From Priapulus caudatus (lineage: Eukaryota; Priapulida; Priapulimorpha; Priapulimorphida; Priapulidae): a stretch of 55,032 nucleotides of DNA. The stretch covers positions 81,172-136,203 of the forward strand of contig NW_014577094.1 of assembly GCF_000485595.1 (NCBI RefSeq). Direction: 5' to 3'. The notes beneath the pieces were generated by a model. It did no database searches. It had not been told where the DNA came from and worked only from the letters and a program-made list of their open reading frames with translations. Both the position numbers and the translations under genes were made by a program. This document shows positions 11,888 to 21,972 of the stretch, piece after piece. Positions within the stretch are counted from its first letter, which is position 1, and every line of letters starts with the position of its first letter.

Positions 11888-12700
11888 ATGGCGATAAATC
11901 CGCACCACTTTGCCGAGCTGGACAAGCTGTACCAGACGCGCGAGGGGATCCTCGTGCCGCGCATGGCGTGGGAGGACCGCTGGAACGTCACCGAGGCCAC
12001 GCTCTGGATGCGCGGACACTGGCACTACTCCGTCTACGCGTCAATCGTCTATGTCGTCGCTATCTTCGCGCTTCAGGACTGGATGAAGAACCGTCCGAAG
12101 CTGGAGCTGCGGCTCCCCCTAGTGTTCTGGAGCAGCGCGCTGGCGTTGTTCAGCATCGTCGGCGGCCTGCGTCAGTTTCCGGACTTTCGCTACACGGTGA
12201 CATCGTTCGGCATCGACTTCTCGCTGTGCCGACTGCGCACGGGGATGGATGGCGACGCCGGGCTATGGGGCTTCCTCTTTGCCATCAGCAAGCTGCTCGA
12301 ACTCGGCGACACCTTCTTCGTCGTGCTCAAGAAGCGGCCGCTGACGTTCCTGCACTGGTACCACCACGTCACCGTGTTCGTCTACTGCTGGTACTGCTTT
12401 GCGTTTCATAGCGCGAGCATCCGCTGGTTCTGCTTCATGAACTACCTCGTGCACGCGGTGATGTACGTGTACTACGCGGCGAAGGCGGCGCGCGTGCGCG
12501 TGCCCGGCGGCGTCAGCCGCTGCATCACCGCGCTGCAGATCTCGCAGATGTTCGTCGGCATAGCGATCATCGTCCGCGCGACGCAGCTGCACGTGCGCGG
12601 CTACGAGTGCGATTACGACGAGGCGGGGTACACCGCCGGCGCGCTCATGTACTTCTCCTACACCTGCCTGTTCGTGAAGTTCTTCAGCAAGTTTAAATAA
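11888..12700 (+). CDS. ELOVL6: ELOVL6-like very-long-chain fatty-acid elongase (central copy, 3' end replaced)
   Basis: Single-exon frame of 270 residues from an ATG in strong context (gccATGG). An acceptor-like polypyrimidine-ctag ends at 11761, so a non-coding upstream exon is likely. ELO-family hallmarks are in order: KLLELGDTFF, then FLHWYHH, the HxxHH histidine box of the condensing enzyme, then NYLVHAVMYVYYAAKAA and several hydrophobic membrane spans. Family members perform the malonyl-CoA condensation step of fatty-acid elongation in the ER membrane. ELOVL6 types prefer saturated and monounsaturated C12-C16 substrates, a role I infer by similarity only. The frame diverges after ...FVKFF. 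The last four residues and the stop come from sequence identical to the start of duplicon A, so the native C-terminus (as in the copy at 14130-15028) is missing. Confidence 0.9.
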   Translation: MAINPHHFAELDKLYQTREGILVPRMAWEDRWNVTEATLWMRGHWHYSVYASIVYVVAIFALQDWMKNRPKLELRLPLVFWSSALALFSIVGGLRQFPDFRYTVTSFGIDFSLCRLRTGMDGDAGLWGFLFAISKLLELGDTFFVVLKKRPLTFLHWYHHVTVFVYCWYCFAFHSASIRWFCFMNYLVHAVMYVYYAAKAARVRVPGGVSRCITALQISQMFVGIAIIVRATQLHVRGYECDYDEAGYTAGALMYFSYTCLFVKFFSKFK

Positions 12701-13171
12701 TAATAATATGGATTTATAAGTATGTTAGTTTACATACATGTAATTCCTAAGTGTATCTTGTGATTTTAAGGAAGGGGGAGGGTCAAACATGATGTTTTGT
12801 AACTCGTACCTTTGCATGGACAAACTGTAACGTTACTAACCGTTACTATTGCCCACATCTACAGCTACGGTATCCATCACAGGATTGCTTTTGCCGTGAT
12901 TGCCCTGCACAAAATTTCATGCAGGATTTATTCCTCGTAGAATTATTTTACGACGCAATGCTATCGTTTTTAAACGACAATTTTGCAGCGCTCCCATTGT
13001 GGTGAAGAGAATCAATCCTGGCATGCTGAAAGAGTTCGAAAACATTTTGTGTAAATTGCATGGTCCCTGAGCAGTGAAGCTTGTCAAACTGCACTAGTGC
13101 AGGTGCTCCTCATTCTGAATGTGGTGCATGTGCAAGTTGCAACTACGACTGTCACGGAACGATGCAATCAC

Positions 13172-13273
13172 ATCAGTGGCGGATCTAGAGGGGGGGTTGG
13201 AGGGGTTACAACCTCCCCTCCCCGCCCCCCGTTCAGCCACTGCCTATTGTTATCATGAGTGAATAGATTAATT

Positions 13274-13308
<35 letters not shown>

Positions 13309-13438
13309 CTATTATTATTCACTTCTGCTGTTATGATACTAGTAAAATGGGGCCACCCTAGCACTGCTTGCCTTCGACACACCTTCACTCAAATACTCCT
13401 CCCCCCCCCTTGTCTCCTGAAAGCTAGATCCGGCCTTG
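13172..13438. mobile_element. MITE-like element inside duplicon copy B
   Basis: Equivalent to 8607-8978: starts agtggcggatctagaggggg and ends near agctagatccggcc. Its core is shorter and contains a long (TA)n run at about 13275-13305, where copy A has taatct palindromes. Confidence 0.5.
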
Positions 13439-14129
13439 CGCATGCATCATAAAATAATGCAAAATTATGCATCTGTTGCGGCATCTGTTGCAAGTGTTGT
13501 GTTGTGTTGCAAGCTGACATGTGTAAACGTCTGTTCATTAACCTTTTTGTCTAACCGCTTGATTACTATGAATTAATAATATAAAATGCAAGAAATTGCT
13601 TCGAAGTTGTTTGATGGATGCAGCTTAAATAATTTACATTTAAGTCATTACATAGTATTACATTACAAATATTACATACAGTGCTTGCAAAAAGAACATA
13701 TATGATTACATTGTTACGAAATGCTGATCGGGGAATACACTATGTATTTCTTTTATTTAACGTAATTGAGTTTTACCTGAACAAACGGTGAAACCTCGTG
13801 AATGCAACGAGACGTATGAACATATTATATATATATATATGTATTCACTAATTAATGGTGCAGGTGTAGGTTCAGCTGTTGGTATAATCGAAACACATAT
13901 TATCCGCACTTATGAGGTCCTTCGCTTTACTTATGGCGTAGAATTGGACGAGAAAAGTAGGACTCATCTCAAAGATTTTCTTTTTCTGGTGGGTTTAACT
14001 TGCGTCGGTGTGAAAGTGAGCTCTAGTTTCGGCTCACGTCTGCCTCCCAGAAGAAAAAATCTGAGGCTCGCCGCCGTCCGTTTTGCTCTCGTCGCTGCAC
14101 GGTTACCCTGCCGTGCAAGTGATCCGCCA

Positions 14130-15028
14130 ATGTCGCGATAAATCCGCACCACTTTGCCGAAGCTTGACAAGCTGTACCAGACGGGCGAGGGATCCTCGTG
14201 CCGCGCATGGGCGGGGAGGACGCTGGATTACGTCACCGAGGTCCATACGGCTCTGGATGCGCGGGACACTGGCACTCACCCGTCTACGCGTCAATCGTCA
14301 TCGTTGCGTCTGCCATCTTCGCGCTTCAGGACTGGATTGAAGACCCGTCCGAAGCATGAGCTGCGGCTCCCGCTGGTGTTCTGTGAGCGGCAGCTCGCTG
14401 GCGTTGTTCAGCATCGTCGGCGGCGTGCGTCAGTTTCCGCGACTTTCGCTACAGCGGTGACCTCGTTCGGCATCGACTTCTCGCTGTGCCGACTGCGCAC
14501 GGGGATGGATGGCGACGCCGGCTATGGGGCTTCTCTTTGCCATCAGCAAGCTGCTCGAACTCGGCGACACCTTTTCTCGTCGTGCTCAAGAAGCCGGCCG
14601 CTGACGTTCCTGCACTGGTACGCCACCACGTCACCGTGTTCGTCTACTGCTGGTACTGCTTTGGCGTTTCACAGCGCGAGCATCCGCTGGTTCTGCTTCA
14701 TGAACTACCTCGTGCACGCGGTGATGGTACGTGTACTACGCGGCGAAGCGGCGCGCGTGCGCGGGCCCGGCGTCGTCAGCCGCTGCATCACCGCGCTGCA
14801 GATCTCGCAGATGTTTGTCGGCATAGCGATCATCGTCCGCTCGTCCGCGCGAGTCGCAGCTGCACGTCGCGCGGCTTACGAGTGCGATTACGACGAGGCG
14901 GGTACACCGCCGGCGCGCTCATGTACTTCTCCTACACCTGCCTGTTCGTGAAGTTCTTCTACGATGCGTACATGACACCGAAAAGGAAGCCTGTGGTTGG
15001 TGTTGCTGCGGAGAAGAAGACCGAGTAG
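14130..15028 (+). pseudogene. ELOVL6-like elongase exon, copy B, frame-broken but with native C-terminus
   Basis: Matches the central elongase nearly base for base, with about one single-base indel every few dozen bases, so it runs across all three frames. ATG is at 14130. The acceptor site seen in the other copies has lost its AG (ctttttctgg). The last open stretch keeps the family C-terminus: FVKFFYDAYMTPKRK, then a short KPVVGVAAEKKTE tail and TAG at 15026-15028. This is the best evidence for the true 3' end of the gene. Functional loss is only apparent if the indels are sequencing errors. Confidence 0.82.
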
Positions 15029-16111
15029 GAACCGGCATTCAGTAAGAAGCTGGTTGGTGTTTGCTGGCGGAGAAGAAGACGAGAGTAGGAAACGCGGCGT
15101 TCAGAAGAAGCTGTTGGTGTTGCTGCCGAGTAGAACACCGAGTTAGGAAACGCCGGCGTTCAGAAGAAGCTGGTTGGTGTTTGCTTCGCCGGGTAGAAGA
15201 CCGAGTAGGAACGCGGCGTTCAGAAGAAGCTGGTTGGTGTTGCTGCCGAGTAGAAGACCGAGTAGGAAACGCGGCGTTCAGAAGAAGCTGGTTGGTGTTG
15301 CTGCGGAGTAGAAGACCGAGTAGGAAACACGGCGTTCAGAAGAAAGCTGGTTGGTGTTGCTGCGAGGAAGAAGACCGAGTAGGAAACCGGCGTTCAGAAG
15401 AAGCTGGTTGGTGTTGCTGCCGGGTAGAAGACCGAGTAGGAAACGCGGCGTTTCAGGAAGAAGCTGGTTGGTGTTGCTGCCGGTAGAAAGACGAGTAGGA
15501 AATGCGGCGTTCAAAAGTAGCTGGTTGGTGTTGCTGCCGGCAGACAAGACGGCGAGTAGGAAAATGCGGCGTTCAGAAGAAGCTGGTTGGTGTTGCTGCC
15601 GGTAGAAGACCGAGTAGGAAACGCGGCGTTCAGAAGAAGCTGGTTGGTGTTGCTGCGGAGAAGAAGACCGAGTAGGAAACGCGGCGTTTCAGAAAAGCTG
15701 GTTGGTGTTGCTGCCGAGTAAGTAAGACCGAGTAGGAAACGCGGCGTTCAGAAGAAGCTGGTTGGTGTTGCTGCGGAGAAGAAGACCGAGTAGGAAACGC
15801 GGCGTTCAGAAGAAGCTGGTTGGTGTTGCTGCGGAGAAGAAGACCGAGTAGGAAACGCGGCGTTCAGAAGAAGCTGGTTGGTGTTGCTGCCGGGTAGAAG
15901 ACCGAGTAGGAAATGCGGCGTTTAGAGGAAGCTGGTTGGTGTTGGCGCTGCGCGGTTAGATAGACCGCGAGTAGGAAATGCGGCGTTTAGAGGAACTGAG
16001 GAAGCCTGTGGTTGCTGCTGCCGGGAAGAAGACCGAGAAGGACATGCGGAGTTCAGAAGAAGCTGGTTGCTGTTGCTGCAGAGAAGAAAACCGAGTAGGA
16101 GATGCCGCGGC
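15029..16111 (+). repeat. 58-bp minisatellite built from the ELOVL6 stop-codon region
   Basis: About 18-19 tandem units. The period is 58 bp where clean (for example gaaacgcgg at 15794 and again at 15852). Each unit contains gttggtgttgctgcggagaa followed by gaagaccgagtag, the last codons and stop of the elongase, then gaaacgcggcgttcagaaga. 58 is not a multiple of 3, so the array is not an in-frame coding extension; the cysteine-rich frames across it are artefacts. The final units (from about 15998) are the most diverged. Confidence 0.92.
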
Positions 16112-16697
16112 GTTTGCGTCGGTCACGGGTGTGCGTGGCGATCGAGCGACAGATTGTTTAGATCCAGACGATAAAATATACGTGTGAAGAGTGTGACCTG
16201 TTGCTAGTGAGATGTATTTATTGTATTAAAAAAGTTGTACAATTTTTTGATAGTATGGCTTGTCGACGTGGGTGTGTCATGTTTCTGTGTCTTGTGATTG
16301 GGGTAAATTCATCCAGCTCTGTTAACCTGGATAATTGGAACTGGATTCTTTCTGAGCAGTAGGTTCGGTGGTGCAGACAGAAGTCTGTCATTCCACGTTG
16401 CTGTAGTTACGTACTATGATTCGGCGAGTTATTGAAATTGCAGATTTTTTACTCCGGTTTTTATCGCTGCTGATAATTTACTGCCGATCGGATCTAGCAG
16501 CAGTATTTATTTGTTTCGCATCTGGACATTGATTCGTACGCATGGATGGTTTGCACACCATGCAAGCAGAAAGTGGTGATTGCAAAATCGTTAATTACAC
16601 AATGATGTTTACGAGAGATTGGACTTTACGCGCATCTTGTACTTTAGACTCGAAGAGGCGGGTTGATTTACCATATCGTTCAGGATAACATACCAAT

Positions 16698-16703
16698 AAT
16701 AAA
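16698..16703 (+). promoter_or_regulatory. Possible polyadenylation signal AATAAA
   Basis: AATAAA about 600 bp downstream of the minisatellite, in AT-rich sequence resembling a 3' UTR. It could serve the elongase gene, but no transcript evidence is visible. No other gene is supported between 16112 and 17444; a 194-codon frame starting near 16875 shows no family features. Confidence 0.3.
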
Positions 16704-17444
16704 ATATCATAGGCAATAATGAAGTTGCTTATGTGGTTTCAGTTAACAGTTGTGCGATAATATTTGTTTGAGGTAGCTAAGAGAGAGAGGTATCACACAC
16801 CCATTCACTTATAGTAGTTTTATGCCAACTGTGGACACGGTCATATCTAGTGGAGTGAGTCGGCCGCAGTAGTAGTGAGTTCTTCAAGAGACGATTCCCT
16901 GCGTTGTGTACTGGCTTGGATTACCATACTTTCGTATGGCCATCAGGTCACATTTTCCGTATTACCAACATTACAATCAGCATTGAATACTACCTTTCTG
17001 TTAGAGTTGAGAGCTGGCTACATTTTAACTTACATTACATTACGTTATCAATCGAGTCAGGTGGGGTGCTGGTCTAGGTGCGTGGGTGTGTTGGTGCACC
17101 CATATCTTTGTCCCTCTTCATTCAACGAAGGTTCAATAAAAAATAAAATTCAACGAAGGCCGATTCGTGTTTGTTTTACACGTAGGTTACATTTTGAGAG
17201 CACACAAGATACGAGGTATACATATATAAAAAAAAAGTCCATTCCAATGGCGGCCATTTTACATTGCCGTGTCATCTTAGGCTCAGTTCATGTCCAATGT
17301 TTTCAGGAGATGGAAGGCTTGCAAGGACTGACTTGCCGGACCAGGCGCGTGAGCGGTTCTGAGACCACAGCACACGCCAGAGTGTCCCAGTGTTTCAGTT
17401 CGCTGTATCTCTCACTGTTACCCTCTACAGACAGCAACTATGAC

Positions 17445-17614
17445 CCTACGTCAGACTAGTCCGGGCCAGGCGCGCGCTAAATTTTTGCAGTGTGTACACG
17501 CTATATGCGCTAGTCTGGACTAAGTTAGCCCCGCAAATGGAGGTGGGCCAGGCCCGCTTTGAAGCGTGCTAAGTTAGCCTGGCGCGCGCCTGGCCCGGAC
17601 TAGTTTGATGTAGG
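17445..17614. mobile_element. Small GC-rich hairpin MITE
   Basis: Perfect 23-bp inverted repeats, ACTAGTCCGGGCCAGGCGCG plus CGC at 17455-17477 and the complement at 17582-17604. Outer extensions are less perfect (cctacgtcag and ttgatgtagg). The loop repeats ctaagttagcc twice. An aaattttgcagt motif occurs both inside and just right of the element. Confidence 0.75.
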
Positions 17615-18054
17615 CTCAAATTTTGCAGTCTGTACGGGGTCTTAGGTAGAGAGTGGTGCTGCTAGAGTAGAGAGTATAGAGAGAAGTGTTGTCACGTGAA
17701 TCCACACACGGGTTTTCTGCCCGTCGGTATGTAGTCTCGCTGCCACGCTTATAGATTAGTATACCGTTGATCGCTATCGACATTGCCATGGGCGCATTTC
17801 TCTAGCCGCGTTAAATTGAAGATAATAGCTGTAGAAGGATCGCGGTGCGATGTTACGCTTTGTCGCGACATCCGAGAGAAGGGGGGGGGAGGGGTGCGTT
17901 TCATCTACGCCGCCAAGGCAACGCGACCTTCACCGCGTGATAGCTTGTACTGGCGGCGGGGGGGGGGGGTGAGTACTCTTGGAGTTCATAGGTAGGTGAC
18001 GTAGGTCCCACCTACCCCGGCTCCAATGTGCGTTCGCTATACCGTAGTTGTTTG

Positions 18055-18460
18055 ACCTAGTCACAAGTAACCTTCTCGCTTCTTACTACGTGGCTTTGTT
18101 CTACGATGTGAAACAGTCATAGAGCCTGGTCGGGCGAACCCCAACCCTACCCCTAACCCCAACCCTCACCTTAAACATAACCCTAACCTAGTCACAAGTT
18201 ACCTTCTCGCTTCTCACTACGTGGTGAGAAGGTGCGTGGCTTCGTCCTACGACGTGAAACAGTCGTAGTGCCTGGGCGGTGCTAACCCCAACCCTAATCC
18301 TAACCCTAGTAACCCCAACCCTAATCCTAACCCTAACCCCAACCCTTACCCTAATCATAACCATAACCTCAGCCCTGACGCTAAACATAACTTCTCGCGT
18401 CTTCTTACTACGTGGATTCGTCCTACGACGTGAAACAGTCGTAGAGCCTGGTCGGGTGCT
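18055..18460. repeat. Three ~80-bp repeat units alternating with telomere-like (CCCTAA)n tracts
   Basis: The unit containing ttctcgcttcttactacgtgg ... cgtgaaacagtcgtagagcctgg occurs at about 18055, 18189 and 18390. Between the units are degenerate telomere-type tracts (ccctaaccctaacccc), clearest at about 18282-18350. The alternation looks like amplification of a composite unit. The frames across it are artefacts. Confidence 0.8.
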
Positions 18461-18580
18461 ACCTTTAACGCCGACTACAATACACATCGCGCTGGTTGGG
18501 GGCGTACGCATGTTTCTTCCACTGGACATTGATGTATGATAGGTACATATGCACGCGTGTACTGGGGTGCGATTATGGAC

Positions 18581-19315
18581 GGCCATCGTACTCGGAAATT
18601 AATATTTTTACCGCGGGAGAAATAATTTAACCGCTGTAAAATTATAGCCATTTTACCCAATTAGAGGCATTGTTACACATAAGTTAACGCGGGATAAATG
18701 ATTTTTACTGCGATTAAATTATGTGTAATGAGGCCTCTGATTGGGTAAAAGGACTATAATTTTACTGCGGTTAAAGCCGCACTATGCGCATCCAAACGCT
18801 AATTTCTCCAGTACTAGACTAGCAAATACTTCGTGTCATGCATAATCACACCGACTTTATGGGCAAAAAAACTCTAGTTTCCTCCCATTTCAGTGCGCGT
18901 TTGCTTAAAACCCACAAGAAAGAGTGCGAATCTGGTAATCTGGCGCACACGCTAAATTGTTTGCCAAACAATTTCGCCAAGAATCGGTTAGGTGACGTCA
19001 CGTTTTTATCTTTGCTACACCCCGTACCGCTGTACGCCAGCACCGCTCCACGGTTGCTTGGCAGAGCGACCGAAAGTGTCAACAACATGCGAGAATTTGA
19101 ACAACATTGGAGGTATTTTTAAATGCCTTTTATAAAGACAACGCGCAGTGAAATGGGAGGAACTAGAGTTTTATTTGTCATAAGGTAGTGTGATTATGCA
19201 TGACACGAAGTATTTGCTAGTCTAGTACTGGAGAATTAGCGTTTGGATGCGCATAGTGCGGATTTAAATTAATTCTACCGCGGTTTAAAAATGATTTTCT
19301 CCGAGTACAATGGCC
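18581..19315. mobile_element. Nested foldback element (~735 bp)
   Basis: Outer inverted ends: ggccatcgtactcgg (from 18581) against ccgagtacaatggcc (to 19315). Long inner arms (about 18777-18904 and 19137-19261) are nearly perfect inverse copies. A further self-palindrome of about 190 bp lies at 18595-18785, with ccgcgg/ccgcagt motifs. The central loop contains short frames on both strands, none recognisable. A shorter relative lies at 31172-31300. Confidence 0.82.
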
Positions 19316-19658
19316 AATTCCATATTCGATTGTCCACTGTTTGTCTCTGCTGATCGCTGCAGTTTTGTATAACACACTAAATGCGAGTCGTAAGTTCGCG
19401 TGTTAGTTCCGGTCTTGATCTTCCGGTCCAAATTAATTAGGGAGATGTGCTTCTAGCCGAGGGCGACGATAGGTGAACAGCGCTCGAGTGTGCGTGTCGG
19501 GTTGAACTTGGGGAGTGAGTGATTGTACGTCGGTGTGCGGGTGTACATGTGATTGTATGCAATTTGTGGCGCACTGTTGCTATGCGCGTGTAATGATACT
19601 ATTCTCCATTGACTTGTCGTTTGCGGTGTAGTGTCTGGTGCTGTGTCTGGCCTGGTGC

Positions 19659-19795
19659 AGTGCTCCCCGCTTTATCAGGCCTCGGATAAACGGGCGCGTC
19701 GCTTACACGGCATCTGTGCTCGATAAGAAGTAGTCCTGATGCACGTTGTCGTATTCACCGCTTAATTGGGAGCACCGCTTAATCGGGACGTTTTC
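19659..19795. mobile_element. Possible pogo/Tigger-like transposon remnant
   Basis: The motifs gtgctccccgctttatcagg and accgcttaattgggagcacc / ccgcttaatcggga resemble termini of pogo/Tigger-type elements. Only about 140 bp and no transposase are visible, so this is a tentative family call. Confidence 0.3.
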
Positions 19796-19987
19796 GTGGT
19801 TTCTGCGCGGTTCGTCTGGTCTCGTGGTTGCGTCGTCCGCTGTACGGGGGGGGGGGGGTGGAGGTGCGTCTGTGCGAAACACAAGCGGGCTGGTAAAGCG
19901 AGCGAGCAATCATGCACTGTTGTTTGCGCACGCGGGGTGTGGCGGCTAACTCGCGATTCTGGCAGATCATATCGTGGTTGGGGGATT

Positions 19988-20157
19988 CTGCGTGCGTGCG
20001 TGCGTGCGTGTGCGCATACGTGCGTACGTACGTGTGTGCATGTGTGCGTGCATGCATACGTACGTGCGTGCGTGTGCGCATACGTGCGTACGTACGTGCG
20101 TGTGTGCGTACATACGTGTGTACGTGCGTGCGTGCGTGCGTGTGTACGTACGTACGT
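19988..20157. repeat. (TGCG)n / (TACG)n microsatellite
   Basis: Alternating purine-pyrimidine tetranucleotide repeats with GT and CG steps. All overlapping frames (Val/Cys/Arg-rich on plus, Thr/His/Arg-rich on minus) are compositional. Confidence 0.95.
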
Positions 20158-20435
20158 GAGCGGCGTCGTGGTAGCGCCGTGTTCGTGCCGTCACCATTAA
20201 GAGCATTTGACATTTCGTTCGTACCGCGATTGTTTTTTTTGTTTTGACGGATTATCTGACAAAAGGTGCGGTACCTAGTAACGACATTTCGACGCGTCTA
20301 GCTGGCGCGCCCATGGCAGCTAGTGGGTGGCTATAGCTGGTGGCTGGTTACTGTAGCCGTCGCTGTATGAACGTAGTACCGTAGTGTGTGCAGCACGCAA
20401 AGCCGAGGTAGCAACTAGACTTACTAGAGCTCAAG

Positions 20436-20737
20436 GGGTCGTTGTCGTAACAGGTACTACAGATATGTACCCGAGGTACATATATGTATACACAACGTGT
20501 ACCAGACTTGTACTACAGAAGTGTACCCTAACCCTAACACTAACCCTAATCCTAACCCTAACCCTAACTCTAACCCTAACCCTAACCCTAACCCTAAACA
20601 TACCTCATATAAAAATATAAACATAATACTAAACAACCTAAAACTACCTCCTAATTATATAAAAATATAAACATAATACTAAACAACCTAAAACTACCTC
20701 GGGTACATATCTGTAGTACCTGTTACGACAACGACCC
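20436..20737. mobile_element. Hairpin element with perfect 43-bp arms enclosing a telomeric tract
   Basis: Bases 20436-20478 and 20695-20737 are perfect inverted repeats of 43 bp (starting gggtcgttgtcgtaacaggt). The 216-bp loop holds a (CCCTAA)n-type tract and a 46-bp direct repeat (ending taaaactacctc, twice). Just outside, an actagagc motif also appears on both sides in inverted order. No coding content. Confidence 0.88.
20523..20596 (+). repeat. Interstitial telomeric repeat (CCCTAA)n
   Basis: About 12 CCCTAA/CCCTAACA-type units inside the loop of the hairpin element at 20436-20737. Indicates a TTAGGG-type telomere in this species. Confidence 0.92.
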
Positions 20738-20825
20738 TTCGTGCCTTACTAGAGCGTGCTACCACTGCTGCTTCACTTATCGCTATAAAAAAACAACTAA
20801 AGGCGATGTCACGCCGTTGTTCCAA

Positions 20826-20970
20826 CGACAGAGAAAGAAAGAGAGAAGGGGAGATAGAGAGATGAGAGAGAGAGGGGAAGAAGGGGAGAGAAAAACAGTC
20901 ACAGAAAGGGAGAGGGGGGGGTGTAAGAGAAAGGGAGAGGGAGGAAGAGAGAGATAGAGAGGGTGGGGGA
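20826..20970. repeat. GA-rich low-complexity tract
   Basis: Purine-rich run of agag/ggga units. Serine- and leucine-rich frames on the opposite strand are artefacts. Confidence 0.9.
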
Positions 20971-21554
20971 GGTTTAAATTGCAGTGTCGTGATATGCGTG
21001 TTTGCGAGAGCCCGACCAGTTGGTTTTATGTTGATACTGCCTATAAATGTGTTCAAATGACAGTCATTTTAATTGTCCATGATGGCCACTGCCAGCTAAA
21101 TCTTAGAACGAGATTCTTAATTCCAAATCATTTCCAAATCTTAGACGGGAATATATCTACCCTAACCTGTTTTTGTTGTTGCTAAAGCTGTGAGTTCTTT
21201 GTGAGGTCACGATGAAATAGTCTGTAATGAAATCGTTTTTTTTTCTAGAAAAGGTGCATATTCTCTACTCGTCTATTCACGTGAATGCAGTCTTTATCAT
21301 CGTCGCGTATTGTTTGCTGGCTTACGGGGCATTAGTCTTTGAGCTTTGCAAAGTCATTTGACGAATAGGAGGGTATTATGCTATATGCGAGAGAGCGACT
21401 TCTAAGAGGAAAACAATGAATGAGTGACTCAACAACACCACCACCCACCGAGTAGAGTACGTTATTATCACAGACTAACGGATAGTCTCAGATTAGTCTG
21501 TGCTAACGGATATCCGTACCCGTATCCGTTGGTCTGTGTTATTATCATGCTGCA

Positions 21555-21972
21555 AGAAAAATCGTAACCTGCATGTATGATACAGGCGGTTCCGGTTCCG
21601 CTTCACTATACACTAACCGCCTGTATCCCTCCAAGTGCTTCTTCAGCCCGCTTCGCGAACCAAGAAATCATTTTGCCCAATCAGAGAGCTGTAACGGGCC
21701 AATCAGCCAATCAGCGAGCAGGCTTTTGCCTGACGTCTCAGGCGACGCTTCTCTGGTATCCGGTCTCTCATATGGAGTGTTTCCATTCATCAGGTATTCG
21801 TCTGGGGCGAAGTTTTGCCGTCTTTACTTCTGTACGCTCGATTGCTCGCCGCTAATCAGATTCCCCGCCATAACAACCGGTCGATCGATAACGAGGCTTG
21901 CGAACCGCCGGCGAGGCGGTTAGTGCAGTGAAGCGGAACATACCGCCTGTATCATACAGGTTAGAAAAATCG
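21555..21972. mobile_element. Mutator-like MITE with 10-bp target-site duplication
   Basis: The element is 21565-21962 (398 bp), flanked by identical AGAAAAATCG at 21555-21564 and 21963-21972. Its ends, taacctgcatgtatgatacagg and the inverse ccgcctgtatcatacaggtt, form roughly 60-bp arms together with tccgcttcac...ctaaccgcct. A 9-10 bp duplication is characteristic of Mutator-like elements. The interior carries three CCAATCAG boxes (21677, 21699, 21707) on the plus strand, a potential NF-Y cluster. Confidence 0.85.

Larger units (their letters stand above)
12687..16111 (+). repeat. ELOVL6 duplicon, copy B
   Basis: Begins inside the last codons of the central elongase frame with gcaagtttaaataataataa and parallels 8086-11502: flank, MITE, damaged exon, minisatellite. 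It is cleaner than copy A but still broken by one-base indels. Sequence after 16111 is unique in the window. Confidence 0.8.

Noticed and set aside
15061-15605. Cysteine-rich repeat protein across the 58-bp array
   Set aside because: The period is not a multiple of three, each unit carries a stop in the elongase frame, and the open frames exist only because of indels.
15029-16111. CRISPR-like array
   Set aside because: Units are contiguous tandem repeats without unique spacers, in a eukaryotic gene context.
16875-17459. 194-codon open frame
   Set aside because: No recognisable family, compositionally like its surroundings, and it runs into the hairpin MITE at 17445.
18838-19122. Overlapping frames of 94 (plus) and 80 (minus) codons
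   Set aside because: Both lie inside the foldback element at 18581-19315 and extend into its arms; no transposase motif.
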